The notes: generated from the letters alone by a model not told the origin. A stretch of 64,000 nt of DNA from a bacterium (GCA_030550015.1 JAUQQG010000057.1:1-64000); one strand, 5' to 3'; positions 8,539 to 18,032 are shown, counted from the stretch's first letter. Numbers and translations are program-made.

Positions 8539-9723
8539 ATGCGAAGGTTCTTTCATGAACGGAACCTTTACCTCTTGCTCTCCCTGGCGATTGCCACGGT
8601 GATGTGGCTTTACGTCGCCAGCATCCAGAACCCCGAGGTGGAGCGGTCCACGAGGGTAAACCTGCGCCTCCGTGGGCTTGGCTCGAACCTCATCGTCGTG
8701 CGAGCTCCTTCCGAGGTTGAAGTACGCCTCCGCGGCCCCCGCTCTGCTTTCTCCTCCTTAGAAGGAGTTGAGGCGTGGGCAGATCTCTCCGGTCTGTACC
8801 CCGGCGAGCACAGGGTGCCCGTTTTGGTGACAGTTCCGGAAAATGTGAGGGTGTTGGGGAAGGAACCGCGAGAAGTCGTCGTCGTGGTGGACAGGAAGGC
8901 TAGGCGTGAGATGGATGTGGAAATCGAGTTCATCGGCAGACTTCCTCCAGGGATTGCCCTTGGGGAGCCTGAGGTCAATCCCCCCCGGGTGGTCATCGAG
9001 GGTCCCCAGGGGGAGGTGAAGGCAGTCCAGCGTGTGTTCGTCTCCCTCGATGTTAACGGCATCCGGAGCACGCAGACACTCACCCTCTCCCCAAGAGTTG
9101 TAGGGGCACGAGGAGAGTTCGTGCAGGGCGTGGAGGTCGTGCCCTCGGCCATCCAGGTGAAGGTTCCCGTGAAGGAGGAGTTCCTGGTCAAGGTCCTCCC
9201 CGTTCTCCCAGTCGTTCAAGGGTCCCCGGCTCCGGGGTACTCCATACACTCTGTGGCTGTCTCTCCCACAACCGTAACAACCCAGGGACCCGGTCGGGCC
9301 CTCGAAAACTTGGCTTTCCTGTATACTCTCCCTGTAGACATCGAGGGCGCGAGTTCCGACGTCGTCCAGGAAGTTTCCCTCCAAGTTCCCGAGGGAGTCC
9401 AGGCCGAGAAGACCCAGGTGAGAGTTTCTGTGGCTGTCCGTCGGTCGGTGGCCGCAAAAGTGCTGAAGGAGATACCGGTACGCCTCACCGGAGTCCCCCA
9501 GGGGTTCCGGGCCAAGGTAGAGCCTGGGACGGTCACTGTGATCCTCCAGGCTCCCCCTCCTGCTCTTGCCCAGATCGCTGCTTCCGATGTTACTGTCTTG
9601 GTGAGCGCTAGTGGGCTTGGTCCAGGGAGGCACACAAGACCGCTGGAGGTCCACGCTCCCCTTGGGGTGACGGTGATAGAGGTCGTGCCCAGGACCGTTA
9701 CAATCTCCCTCGAGGAGGGCTGA
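8539..9723 (+). CDS. cdaR: YbbR-domain protein, CdaA regulator CdaR
   Basis: The protein is 394 residues: a short cytoplasmic N-terminus, one membrane anchor (LYLLLSLAIATVMWLYVASI) and a long extracytoplasmic region. That region is built of repeated YbbR-like beta modules with periodic RLRGL, VEVRLRGPRS and VTVILQAP strands. In Bacillus-type systems CdaR contacts CdaA and tunes c-di-AMP synthesis. ATG 8539 starts one base after the cdaA stop and directly before the anchor. Gene order cdaA-cdaR-glmM supports the assignment strongly. Confidence 0.9.
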   Translation: MRRFFHERNLYLLLSLAIATVMWLYVASIQNPEVERSTRVNLRLRGLGSNLIVVRAPSEVEVRLRGPRSAFSSLEGVEAWADLSGLYPGEHRVPVLVTVPENVRVLGKEPREVVVVVDRKARREMDVEIEFIGRLPPGIALGEPEVNPPRVVIEGPQGEVKAVQRVFVSLDVNGIRSTQTLTLSPRVVGARGEFVQGVEVVPSAIQVKVPVKEEFLVKVLPVLPVVQGSPAPGYSIHSVAVSPTTVTTQGPGRALENLAFLYTLPVDIEGASSDVVQEVSLQVPEGVQAEKTQVRVSVAVRRSVAAKVLKEIPVRLTGVPQGFRAKVEPGTVTVILQAPPPALAQIAASDVTVLVSASGLGPGRHTRPLEVHAPLGVTVIEVVPRTVTISLEEG

Positions 9724-9758
9724 CGGGACCTGGTGTGGGAGGGGAGAGGGAGTTAAAC

Positions 9759-11114
9759 ATGGGCAAGCTCTTTGGGACCGATGGAATTCGGGGCATCGCG
9801 AACGCGGATCTGACACCTGAGCTCGCCTTCCAAGTGGGGCGTGCGGCAGCTTTCTGCCTCCTGCGGGGGCGCACGGGCCCCGTCCTCCTTGGCCGTGATA
9901 CCCGACTCTCTGGGTCGATGCTGGAAGCCTCCCTGGTAGCTGCGATCTGCTCGGTAGGGGGAGATGTGGCAAGGCTTGGGATCCTCCCAACTCCAGGGGT
10001 CGCCTATCTCACCAGAAGTTTCGGGGCGCCCTTTGGGGTAGTGATCTCAGCTTCCCATAACCCCATCGAGGATAATGGCATCAAATTTTTTGACCACGAT
10101 GGGTTCAAGCTTCCAGAGAGCCTGGAGGAGGAGATTGAAGCACTGACCACTGCGTCTCAGGAGTTTCCCAGAGCAACGGGCAGAGCGATTGGGCAAGCGT
10201 GGGATCTGCCCCAGGGCGAGGAGGAATATCTCTCGTACTTGCTTGCGCACGCGCGGGGGAAGCTTGAGGGATGGCGCATCGTGGTGGATTGCGCGTACGG
10301 AGCAAGCTACCGGATCGCCCCTCGGTTGTGGGAGGCGCTCGGGGCTCGCGTGATCGCTCTGCACGATGAACCGGATGGAGCGCGCATTAACGTGGCCTGC
10401 GGGTCCACCCACCCGGAAGTCCTCCAGAAGGCCGTCCGGGAGCATGGAGCTGACCTGGGGTTCTCCCACGATGGGGATGCTGACCGCGTCATCGCTGTGG
10501 ATGAGCGCGGAGAGGTCGTGGACGGGGACCGCATTCTGGGGATCTGTGCCTTGCACCTGCACGCGTTGGGCAGGCTTCCAGGGAAGCGCGTGGTTGGTAC
10601 CGTGATGAGCAACCTGGGCCTGGAGAAGGCATTGGCCAGGGCGGGGATTGTCCTGGAACGGACCAAGGTAGGCGACCGGTACGTTCTGGAGAAGATGCGC
10701 GAGCTCAACGCTCCCCTGGGAGGGGAGCAGAGCGGCCACATCATCTTTCTCGAATATGCAACGACGGGGGATGGCTTACTGACTGCTCTCCAGCTCGTGA
10801 ATGTCATGCTAGAAACGGGCAAACGGCTCTCTGACCTTGCTGCACCCATCGAGCGCTTCCCGCAGGTCCTCAAGAACGTGCGCGTTGCATCGCGTCCGGA
10901 GGTCGAGCGGGATGAGGAGATCCAAGAAGCTGTGCAGAGGTTCGCCTCTGCACTCGCCGGCCAGGGTAGGGTCCTTGTCCGCCCTTCGGGTACGGAGCCC
11001 GTTGTCCGGGTCATGGTCGAGTGTGAGCAAGAGGAGGAGGCAGAAGCCATTGCTGCCGAACTTGTAGAACTGATCCAGCGGAAGTACGGGGTAGAGATGG
11101 CGGGAGGGAGGTGA
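9759..11114 (+). CDS. glmM: phosphoglucosamine mutase
   Basis: GlmM (451 residues) converts glucosamine-6-phosphate to glucosamine-1-phosphate for UDP-GlcNAc. The phosphoserine loop is VVISASHNPIEDNG, the metal site is GFSHDGDADRVIAVD, and the C-terminal phosphate site is VRPSGTEPVVRVMVE. ATG 9759 has GAGGGAG upstream and gives the standard MGKLFGTDGIRG start. As the third gene of the c-di-AMP module it can also bind and inhibit CdaA. The transcript would continue into the glmS ribozyme and glmS. Confidence 0.96.
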   Translation: MGKLFGTDGIRGIANADLTPELAFQVGRAAAFCLLRGRTGPVLLGRDTRLSGSMLEASLVAAICSVGGDVARLGILPTPGVAYLTRSFGAPFGVVISASHNPIEDNGIKFFDHDGFKLPESLEEEIEALTTASQEFPRATGRAIGQAWDLPQGEEEYLSYLLAHARGKLEGWRIVVDCAYGASYRIAPRLWEALGARVIALHDEPDGARINVACGSTHPEVLQKAVREHGADLGFSHDGDADRVIAVDERGEVVDGDRILGICALHLHALGRLPGKRVVGTVMSNLGLEKALARAGIVLERTKVGDRYVLEKMRELNAPLGGEQSGHIIFLEYATTGDGLLTALQLVNVMLETGKRLSDLAAPIERFPQVLKNVRVASRPEVERDEEIQEAVQRFASALAGQGRVLVRPSGTEPVVRVMVECEQEEEAEAIAAELVELIQRKYGVEMAGGR

Positions 11115-11139
11115 GAACAAAGGTGCACGGCCCCGCTTG

Positions 11140-11481
11140 AGCGCCTGGACCCACCCATTGTGTCTGTTGCGTCGATCGCGTTGGTTGTGATCTTTGTTCT
11201 ACACACGTGCATGGCAACTCCGTTATTTCAAGACGGGTCCCCGGCAAACGTTCAAAGACTTTTGCCGGGGTACGATGGAACGCAACAGACGCGAGAAACG
11301 CAGTGAACACAGGTGGGTTGACGAGGGAGGGGTTGTGGGTTCCGTGGAGATCCAAGATTTTCACGGAACCCCATCGAACCATTCGGCGGATGCCCCTAGG
11401 CCCGGCCCGGGCCTCCTTGGGAAGGGGAGCGAGAAGGAAACCTACAAATCCCGGGGGTAACCCCGGGGACAAAGGGTTTCC
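11140..11481 (+). ncRNA. glmS ribozyme with an expanded P1 region
   Basis: The GlcN6P-activated self-cleaving ribozyme is recognised from its conserved core. It has the cleavage-site context A|GCGCC (A11140/G11141) and P1 strands GACCCACC (11148) and GGTGGGTT (11312). GTTGACGAGG (11317) and GGGGTT follow, then ATCGA (11373), TTCGGCGGATGCCCC (11382) and P4 (GGAAACC 11436 with GGTTTCC 11475, capped by a CCCGGGG/CCCCGGGG hairpin). Two insertions make it about 340 nt instead of the usual 150-200. P1 is extended by about 155 nt carrying an 11-bp stem, a CCCCGGCAAA hairpin and a repeat-family copy. A 10-bp hairpin (11337-11371) is inserted before ATCGA. Cleavage would destabilise the glmS message when GlcN6P is plentiful. 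Confidence 0.9.
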
Positions 11482-11693
11482 AGGGCACACAAGAGCGTGA
11501 GGCGTTTGGGGCAAGGAGGAGGGACTGCTCACTCCTCGCTCCTTCTCCGGCTGCAAAGGCTCCCAGCGGCACTGTGTACCTTCAGGGACCTTCTTCAGTT
11601 CTTGTGATGGACCCATCTCTGGGACCACGCCAAATCCAAGTTCTTCCACACAATATGCACGTATGTTGGTGACGACGCTGAAGGAGGTTCATC
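11482..11693 (+). other. spacer between glmS ribozyme and glmS start
   Basis: This is untranslated sequence of 212 bases. It includes GAGGAG (from 11515) and CTCCTC (from 11531), which can pair into a small hairpin, and a good ribosome site (GAAGGAGG) before glmS. No other element is recognised. Confidence 0.4.
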
Positions 11694-13520
11694 ATGTGTG
11701 GGATTATGGGCTACATTGGAGGACGGGACGCCCTTCCCATCCTCTTGGATGGGTTAAGGCGGCTGGAATACCGTGGATATGATTCCGCGGGAGTTGCCGT
11801 CTATACCGGGGAGAGGTTGGAGATTCGGAAAGCGGCCGGCAAGCTGCGCCGCCTTGTGGAGATGGTCTCGGCCGCCCCGGTACAGGGAACGGTGGGGATT
11901 GGACATACCCGCTGGGCCACGCACGGAAATCCTACCGACTATAATGCACACCCGCACAGCGATTGTAGAGGCCACATTGTGGTGATCCACAACGGGATCA
12001 TTGAGAACTTCCTGGAGCTCAAGGAGGAGCTCCACCGCCGGGGACATCGCTTCCAGTCCGAGACGGATACAGAGGTCCTCGCCCACCTCATCGAGGAGGC
12101 CTACGAGGGGGATCTCGAGCGCGCTGTCCGCCATGCCATCTCCAGGGCCAGGGGGGCGTACGCCATCGTCGTGCTCTCCTCGCATGAACCTGATAAGCTT
12201 ATCGCCTGTCGGCAGATCAGCCCATTGATTGTGGGCCTGGGGGACGGGGAGACCTGGCTGGCCTCGGACATCCCTGCTCTCCTCCCCTATACGCGCAAGG
12301 TCATGGTGATCGAAGACGGTGAGATGGCCACGATCACCAGGGACGGCGTTCGCATTACCACCCTCAACGGGGAAGTAGTAGAGAAAACCCCCATCCATGT
12401 GACCTGGGATGCCGAGATGGCTGAGCGAGGTGGGTATCCCCACTTCATGCTGAAGGAGATCCACGAGCAGCCCCGGGCTCTCCAGGAGACCCTCATGGGC
12501 CGCTTGGACCACGCTGGTCAGATCAGCCTTGATGGGGTTTCCCTCCCCGATATATTCGTGGAGAGGCTGGAGAAGGTCTGGCTCGTGGCATGCGGGACCG
12601 CCTACCATGCCGGGCTTGTCGGAAAATGGCTCCTCGAGCACCTGAGCAGGATCCCAGCGGAAGCGGACCTCGCCTCCGAGCTGCGGTATCGGGACCCCCT
12701 GGTCTTTGGGACGAATCTCACTGTGGCCATCAGTCAGTCGGGGGAGACCGCGGACACCTTGGCGGCGGTCAGGGAGATGAAAGCCCGGGGGTCGCGGATC
12801 TTGGCCATTACCAACGTGGTCGGGAGCACCCTCACCCGTGAGGCGGACGATGTTCTCTATATTCGCGCTGGACCAGAGATCGCCGTGGCCTCCACGAAAG
12901 CTTACCTGACCATGCTCGTTGCCTTGACCATGCTGGCCATCGAGCTAGGCAGGCGACGTAAGGCAATCCCCGACGAACGGCTGAACGCCTTGCTTTATGG
13001 CCTCCGCGAGCTCCCCGGGAAGGCGCAGGATGTCCTCCGCAGGGAGCCAGAAGTCTTGGAGCTAGCGAAGCGGTACGCGCACTGTCAGGATATCTTCTTC
13101 ATCGGCAGGGGCCTGGACTATGCCGTCGCCATGGAAGGGTCCCTCAAACTCAAGGAGATCTCCTATGTCCACTCCGAGGCTCTGGCTGCAGGGGAACTGA
13201 AGCACGGAACTCTGGCGCTTGTTACAGATGGGGTTCCTGTCTTCGCCCTGTGCACGCAACGACACGTGCGGGAGAAAATGCTGAGTAACATCCAGGAGGT
13301 TAAGGCGCGCGGAGCCATGGTTGTTGCTGTGGCCTACGAAGATGATCGGGAGGTGGCATCCCTCGTAGACCATGTGATTCCCATCCCGCCGGTGGACGAT
13401 CTCCTGAGTCCCATCCTGGCCATTATCCCGCTCCAGCTCTTCGCGTATTACGTGGCGCGGGAGCGTGGTCACGACATTGACCAGCCGCGGAACCTGGCGA
13501 AGAGTGTGACGGTAGAGTAA
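11694..13520 (+). CDS. glmS: glutamine--fructose-6-phosphate aminotransferase
   Basis: GlmS (608 residues) makes glucosamine-6-phosphate from fructose-6-phosphate and glutamine, the entry step of amino-sugar synthesis. The N-terminal Ntn glutaminase has its nucleophile at Cys2 (MCGIMGYIGG). Two SIS isomerase domains follow (VAISQSGETADT, and GRGLDYAVAMEGSLKLKEI). The C-terminal NLAKSVTVE carries the catalytic Lys. The start has GAAGGAGG eight bases upstream. Its product is the ligand of the ribozyme in its own 5' region, a direct feedback loop. The product also feeds GlmM, encoded just upstream. Confidence 0.97.
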   Translation: MCGIMGYIGGRDALPILLDGLRRLEYRGYDSAGVAVYTGERLEIRKAAGKLRRLVEMVSAAPVQGTVGIGHTRWATHGNPTDYNAHPHSDCRGHIVVIHNGIIENFLELKEELHRRGHRFQSETDTEVLAHLIEEAYEGDLERAVRHAISRARGAYAIVVLSSHEPDKLIACRQISPLIVGLGDGETWLASDIPALLPYTRKVMVIEDGEMATITRDGVRITTLNGEVVEKTPIHVTWDAEMAERGGYPHFMLKEIHEQPRALQETLMGRLDHAGQISLDGVSLPDIFVERLEKVWLVACGTAYHAGLVGKWLLEHLSRIPAEADLASELRYRDPLVFGTNLTVAISQSGETADTLAAVREMKARGSRILAITNVVGSTLTREADDVLYIRAGPEIAVASTKAYLTMLVALTMLAIELGRRRKAIPDERLNALLYGLRELPGKAQDVLRREPEVLELAKRYAHCQDIFFIGRGLDYAVAMEGSLKLKEISYVHSEALAAGELKHGTLALVTDGVPVFALCTQRHVREKMLSNIQEVKARGAMVVAVAYEDDREVASLVDHVIPIPPVDDLLSPILAIIPLQLFAYYVARERGHDIDQPRNLAKSVTVE

Positions 13521-13545
13521 GTCCTTTCGCCATCCGTCAAGTCTG

Positions 13546-13574
13546 TTGCAATCGGGCATCTCCGTTGATACAAT
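13546..13574 (+). promoter_or_regulatory. promoter for the XRE-TPR regulator
   Basis: TTGCAA (13546) and TACAAT (13569) are 17 bases apart, with TGA just before the -10 box giving an extended -10 element. It lies about 40 bases upstream of the next start codon. Confidence 0.55.
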
Positions 13575-13615
13575 GGCTTCAGATTCTGTGAACTGTTCAA
13601 ATGGGCGGGAGGACG

Positions 13616-14968
13616 ATGAGTGAGTCGCTAGGGCAGAGAGTTCGCCGCGCGCGCTTGGAGCTCGGGATGAGCCAGCATCAACTGGCCGCCCCCGATCTCT
13701 CCAAGAGCCTGATCAGTCTCATCGAAAACGACCGGCTACGACCTTCTCTGAAAACCCTCCAGAAAATTTCAGAGAGGCTTCAGAAACCCCTCACGTACTT
13801 CTTTGAAGTGGAAGGTCCACTCTCTGCGAAGGATCTCCGCCTCCTTCTTGAGATCGGGGAAACCGAGCTCGCCCGAGGCAGGTTCCCCCGTGCTCTCGAG
13901 GCTTTCCAATCGGCGTTAGATCTGGCAAGGTCCCTCGGCGATGCCCAAGCCGAGGTACGAGCCATGACGGGTCTGGGGGTCGCCTACAGGGAGACGGGGA
14001 CATTGGAGAAGGCGGAGGCAACGCTGGGAGAAGCCCACGACCTTGCTAGGGCCAAAGGCGACAGCAACGCCCTCGTCCGTGTGCTCCTCGAGCTTGCGAC
14101 CTTGGCCCTGCGCCAAGCCAAGCCCCGGCAAGCCCTTGGACACCTCCACGCAGCTTTGAAGATCCTGGAGGAGAGCCGCCTCCCCGACCCCTCCTTGAGG
14201 ACCAGGACGCTCATGCTTCGCGGGATCGCGTACGGCCAGCTGGGGCAGTTCACCGAGGCGATCACAAGCTTTGAGGAAGCTTTGAAAGCGAGCGCAGGCA
14301 GCGGGGACTTGGCCAGGATGGGAGAGCTCTATGCAGAGATCGGTGCCGCACACCGCGCTTCTGGCAACCTCGAGGAAGCGATTCGCTACATGCAGCAGGC
14401 GCGGGAGACTTTCGAAGCGCTGGAAGACCTCAAGCGGGTCGGAGTGATCAGCCGGAACCTTGGGATGATCCTCATGGAGCGCGGGGACCCACAGGGTGCC
14501 CTTCCCCACCTGGAGCGGAGCGTCCGGATTACTGAGCAGATCGGCCAGGAGCACTCCCGCGCGTATACCCTTGCAGAACTGGGCCGTTGCCGACTTGCCC
14601 TGGGAGACGTTGTGGGGGCCCGTAAAGCGTGTGAGGAGGCCAAGCGCTTCCTTCCACCGGGTTCCGATTCGGCGGAACAGGGCCGGGTCGAGCTGGTTAT
14701 GGCCCAGGTTGTTGATGCGGAAGGGCAGGTCGACCAAGCCATTGATCATGCTCGGAATGCTCTTGGGATCTTTGAGAAACTCGGCTTGACAGCGGATCTG
14801 GCGCGGGCTCGCATCGAGCTGGGGCGGCTTCTCCTGAAGAAGGGAGTGCCCACAGAGGCAGCTCCCCTCCTGTGGCAGGCGATTGAGGAGCTAGGGGTGT
14901 TACGGAAAGGGCTTGCGGGGTTCCCTCAGGAAATGGGTTCACCCAGCGGTCCCAGCACAACCCTCTGA
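13616..14968 (+). CDS. XRE-family helix-turn-helix regulator with TPR array
   Basis: This 450-residue cytoplasmic protein has an N-terminal XRE/Cro DNA-binding domain at about residues 8-65 (VRRARLELGMSQHQLA, then LSKSLISLIENDRLRPS). About nine TPR-like helical hairpins follow (e.g. ARGRFPRALEAFQSALDLAR, GQLGQFTEAITSFEEAL, MEQGDPQGALPHLERSV-like). The layout resembles peptide- or partner-sensing regulators of the RRNPP/PlcR type, though no peptide partner is encoded next to it. ATG 13616 follows GGGAGGACG. It has its own promoter. Targets are unknown. Confidence 0.8.
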   Translation: MSESLGQRVRRARLELGMSQHQLAAPDLSKSLISLIENDRLRPSLKTLQKISERLQKPLTYFFEVEGPLSAKDLRLLLEIGETELARGRFPRALEAFQSALDLARSLGDAQAEVRAMTGLGVAYRETGTLEKAEATLGEAHDLARAKGDSNALVRVLLELATLALRQAKPRQALGHLHAALKILEESRLPDPSLRTRTLMLRGIAYGQLGQFTEAITSFEEALKASAGSGDLARMGELYAEIGAAHRASGNLEEAIRYMQQARETFEALEDLKRVGVISRNLGMILMERGDPQGALPHLERSVRITEQIGQEHSRAYTLAELGRCRLALGDVVGARKACEEAKRFLPPGSDSAEQGRVELVMAQVVDAEGQVDQAIDHARNALGIFEKLGLTADLARARIELGRLLLKKGVPTEAAPLLWQAIEELGVLRKGLAGFPQEMGSPSGPSTTL

Positions 14969-15028
14969 GAACGTGCATAAGATCCTTACCGGGTGCTTCA
15001 TGGGAATGGCAGGGGAGGAGGCACGTCG

Positions 15029-15193
15029 ATGATCGATAAAGAGCTTTTGGAGATCCTGGCCTGTCCCCTTTGTAAGACGCCTGTAGAACTTGTGGAGGAC
15101 CGCCTTGTCTGCACGCATTGTGGTCGTCGCTATCCCATCCGGGATGGAATCCCTGTCATGCTCATCGACGAGGCGGAGCTTCCAGGTTCCTGA
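15029..15193 (+). CDS. Trm112/YcaR-family small zinc-ribbon-like protein
   Basis: This is a 54-residue protein with two CxxC pairs (LACPLCKTPV and LVCTHCGRRYPI) and the family ending RDGIPVMLIDEAE. It matches the Trm112p/UPF0434 family. Eukaryotic relatives activate methyltransferases, while bacterial members are poorly characterised. ATG 15029 lies just after AGGGGAGGAGG. The next gene starts 76 bases on, so they may share a transcript. Confidence 0.85.
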   Translation: MIDKELLEILACPLCKTPVELVEDRLVCTHCGRRYPIRDGIPVMLIDEAELPGS

Positions 15194-15268
15194 ACTACCC
15201 TACGCGATCCCTCGGGTGGAATTCTTTCCCATTGCAGGGCCCCTCGACGATCTGGTTGGAGGCGGGCA

Positions 15269-16864
15269 ATGCGACTTGTGACCGCTTCGGAAATGGCCGA
15301 GTTTGACCGCAGGGCAGTGGAGGAATACGGCATCCCACGCCTCCTCCTCATGGAGCACGCCGGGTGGAAGGTGGCGTGGGTCGCTCGGGCCCTCCTCCAT
15401 GGAAGGGAGGGGAGGAGGGTCCTTGTGCTGGCCGGGAAGGGGAACAACGGGGGGGATGGGCTTGTAGCTGCCCGTCACCTCCAAAGCCTTGGGATCCCCG
15501 TTCGAATTGTGTTGTTTGGCAAGGAGGAAGAGGTTGCCGGGGAGGCCAGGATAAACCTGGAGATTGCCAAGAGAATTGGGTTGGAGATCGTGCGGGGGGA
15601 TCAAGACACCCAGGTGGTGCAAGAAGAGGTAAAACATGCTGACCTGCTCATCGATGCCCTCCTCGGCACAGGCTTCCGTGGGGTTGTGCGCGGGGCCATG
15701 GCCGATGCCATCGAGATTGCCAATGCCTCAAGAAAGCCCATCCTTGCAGTAGACCTGCCCTCTGGCCTCGATGCGGATACCGGGCGTGTGGAGGGACCCT
15801 GCATGCGTGCCGCTGTGACGGTCACGATGGGGCTCCCCAAGATCGGGCTCTTCCTCTACCCCGGCGCATCCTTTGTAGGGAGGCTTTACCTCGCCGACAT
15901 CGGTTTCCCCCGTGCCCTGCTGGAATCCCAGGGATGGGCCCAGCTCGCTGGTCCGGAATTGGTCCGAGAGAACCTTCCACCGCGGCGCCCCGACACCCAT
16001 AAAGGGGATTATGGGCGCGTTTTTCTCCTTGCCGGATCTGTCGGGTACACCGGGGCCGCGGCCCTGTGCGCGCTTGGGGCGGTGCGCGCCGGCGCAGGTC
16101 TCGTGACGCTCGGGGTACCCGAGACGATCTACCCGATCGTGGGAAGCAAGGTGACCGAGGCGATGCCTACCCCCCTCCCTGCGGACGGGACTTCCCTCTC
16201 CGAAGCGGCCGTAGAGCGGGTCCTGACACTTGCCGCAGCGGCCGATGTGGTTGCTGCGGGTCCCGGTCTCTCCACCGCTCCAGGCGTTGCCCGGGTGATC
16301 CGGGCATTGCTCCAGGTAGGCCGCCCCATCGTGCTCGATGCAGACGCCCTCAACGTCCTGGCGGGTCAGAGTGAGATCTTGCGCAGCGCCGCAGGACCTG
16401 TGGTGATCACCCCTCACCCCGGGGAGATGGCCAGGCTGTTAGGGATCTCGACGCGGGAGGTGCAGAGTGATCGGGTGGGAATCGCTCGCCGGGTGAGCCA
16501 GGATCTTCGCGTGACTGTGGTTCTGAAAGGGGCGCGCACGATCGTTGCGGATCCTTCTGGGGGAGTCACCATCATCCCTACGGGCAATCCAGGGATGGCA
16601 ACGGGGGGAATGGGCGACGTCCTAACGGGAGCGATTGCTGCACTGATCGGCCAGGGGATCCAGCCATCGACGGCGGCTGCGCTCGGAGCCTACCTCCACG
16701 GCCTCGCGGGAGATCTCCTCGCTCAGGAGACGGGGGGGATCGGGCTTCTTGCTTCAGAAGTGGCCAACCGGCTGCCTGTGGCGATTGCGCGGGCGCGTTC
16801 AGGGCAGGTGGAGGAACCAGTCCTCCGGATTGAGGGAAGGGAGGCCTCTCTCCCCTCCCCATGA
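15269..16864 (+). CDS. nnr: bifunctional NAD(P)H-hydrate epimerase / ADP-dependent NAD(P)H-hydrate dehydratase
   Basis: This 531-residue fusion repairs damaged NAD(P)HX. The N-terminal epimerase domain (about 1-215) has VLVLAGKGNNGGDGLVAARH and the Asp-containing AVDLPSGLDADTG. The C-terminal ribokinase-like dehydratase (about 225-515) has KGDYGRVFLLAGS, VVAAGPGLS, VITPHPGEMARLLG and the nucleotide-site GNPGMATGGMGDVLTGAI. The two-domain architecture is the usual bacterial one. It precedes alr by 34 bases, a pairing common in Gram-positive-like genomes. Confidence 0.94.
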   Translation: MRLVTASEMAEFDRRAVEEYGIPRLLLMEHAGWKVAWVARALLHGREGRRVLVLAGKGNNGGDGLVAARHLQSLGIPVRIVLFGKEEEVAGEARINLEIAKRIGLEIVRGDQDTQVVQEEVKHADLLIDALLGTGFRGVVRGAMADAIEIANASRKPILAVDLPSGLDADTGRVEGPCMRAAVTVTMGLPKIGLFLYPGASFVGRLYLADIGFPRALLESQGWAQLAGPELVRENLPPRRPDTHKGDYGRVFLLAGSVGYTGAAALCALGAVRAGAGLVTLGVPETIYPIVGSKVTEAMPTPLPADGTSLSEAAVERVLTLAAAADVVAAGPGLSTAPGVARVIRALLQVGRPIVLDADALNVLAGQSEILRSAAGPVVITPHPGEMARLLGISTREVQSDRVGIARRVSQDLRVTVVLKGARTIVADPSGGVTIIPTGNPGMATGGMGDVLTGAIAALIGQGIQPSTAAALGAYLHGLAGDLLAQETGGIGLLASEVANRLPVAIARARSGQVEEPVLRIEGREASLPSP

Positions 16865-16898
16865 ATCCAAGTGCGTGAGGGATTCCAGGAGGTTTGGT

Positions 16899-18020
16899 GT
16901 GGAGTTGCGTACCTTAACCCTCCGGCCGGCGTGGGCAGAGGTGGACCTGGGGGCAATCCGTGGGAACGTCCAAGCCCTATGCGCCTTACTGGGTCCGGGG
17001 ACCAAGCTCCTTGCCGTGGTCAAGGCAAATGGGTACGGACATGGGGCAGTCGAGGTGGCGAAGGCCTGCCTCCAGGCAGGCGCTTCCTGGCTGGGGGTGG
17101 CTATCCCCGAGGAGGCGCTCTCCCTCCGGGAGGCCGGGATCTCCGCCCCGATCCTCATCCTGGGGTATATGCCGCCGCAGGCAGCGGAAGCAGTCGTGGA
17201 CGCAGAGCTCTCTGCCGCGGTATTCAGCGAGCAGGTTGCGCAGGCACTTTCCCGTGCTTCCCGCAAGCTGGGAAAACCCGCTCGGGTGCATCTCAAGGTA
17301 GACACTGGAATGGGACGGCTGGGCGTAAGCCCGGAAGGAATTCGGGATTTCGTCCGGCGCATCCGGCAGTTGCCAGGTCTTCTCATCGAGGGAGTCTTCA
17401 CCCACTTTGCCACTGCCGATGAGGAAGACCTTTCCTACTGCCGGCAACAGCTGGAGAGGTTCTATCAGGTGCTGGAGGTCCTGGAAGGGGAGGGACTGCC
17501 CATCTCTCTCCGGCATGCAGCCAATAGTGCCGCAACCCTCTCCCTGCCTGAGAGCCACCTCGATATGGTGCGCGTGGGGCTAGCGTTGTACGGGATCCCT
17601 CCAGCGATCCACCTCAATGGGAAGGTCCCTCTCAAGCCCGCCATGGCTTTGAAGGGGCGTGTCGCGTTTGTCAAGCGGGTGCCCCCTGGGACAAGTATCA
17701 GCTATGGGAGGACGTACACGACGCGTAGGGAGACCGTGGTTGCTACAATCCCTATCGGGTATGCGGACGGGTATCCTCGGTCCCTGTCGAACAGAGGGTA
17801 CGTCCTGCTGAAGAATCGCCGTCTCCCTGTGATAGGGCGGGTCTGCATGGATCATTTCATGGTCGATGCGACAGAGGTGGCGCCTGTGGAGGAGGGAGAG
17901 GAGGTCATGCTCTTTGGTCCCGGCCTTCCTGTAGAAGAGGTCGCGGAGTGGGCGGGGACCATCCCTTACGAGATCCTAACCGGAGTCAGCAGCAGGGTCC
18001 CGCGGGTTTATCACTCTTAG
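16899..18020 (+). CDS. alr: alanine racemase
   Basis: Alr (373 residues) interconverts L- and D-alanine with PLP, supplying D-Ala for peptidoglycan. The PLP lysine is in AVVKANGYGHGAVEVA. The second catalytic region has SYGRTY, and VDTGMGRLG, RVGLALYGI and RVCMDHFMVDATEV are typical. The open frame extends upstream into nnr, but GTG 16899 has AGGAGG six bases before it and gives the expected length, so I use it. It is followed by pheA after 12 bases, likely in one operon with nnr. Confidence 0.95.
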   Translation: MELRTLTLRPAWAEVDLGAIRGNVQALCALLGPGTKLLAVVKANGYGHGAVEVAKACLQAGASWLGVAIPEEALSLREAGISAPILILGYMPPQAAEAVVDAELSAAVFSEQVAQALSRASRKLGKPARVHLKVDTGMGRLGVSPEGIRDFVRRIRQLPGLLIEGVFTHFATADEEDLSYCRQQLERFYQVLEVLEGEGLPISLRHAANSAATLSLPESHLDMVRVGLALYGIPPAIHLNGKVPLKPAMALKGRVAFVKRVPPGTSISYGRTYTTRRETVVATIPIGYADGYPRSLSNRGYVLLKNRRLPVIGRVCMDHFMVDATEVAPVEEGEEVMLFGPGLPVEEVAEWAGTIPYEILTGVSSRVPRVYHS

Positions 18021-18032
18021 GGGGAGAGCAGG

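Noticed and set aside
11194-11500. Two plus-strand open frames between glmM and glmS
   Set aside because: They overlap the glmS ribozyme core, lack ribosome sites and encode low-complexity basic sequence.
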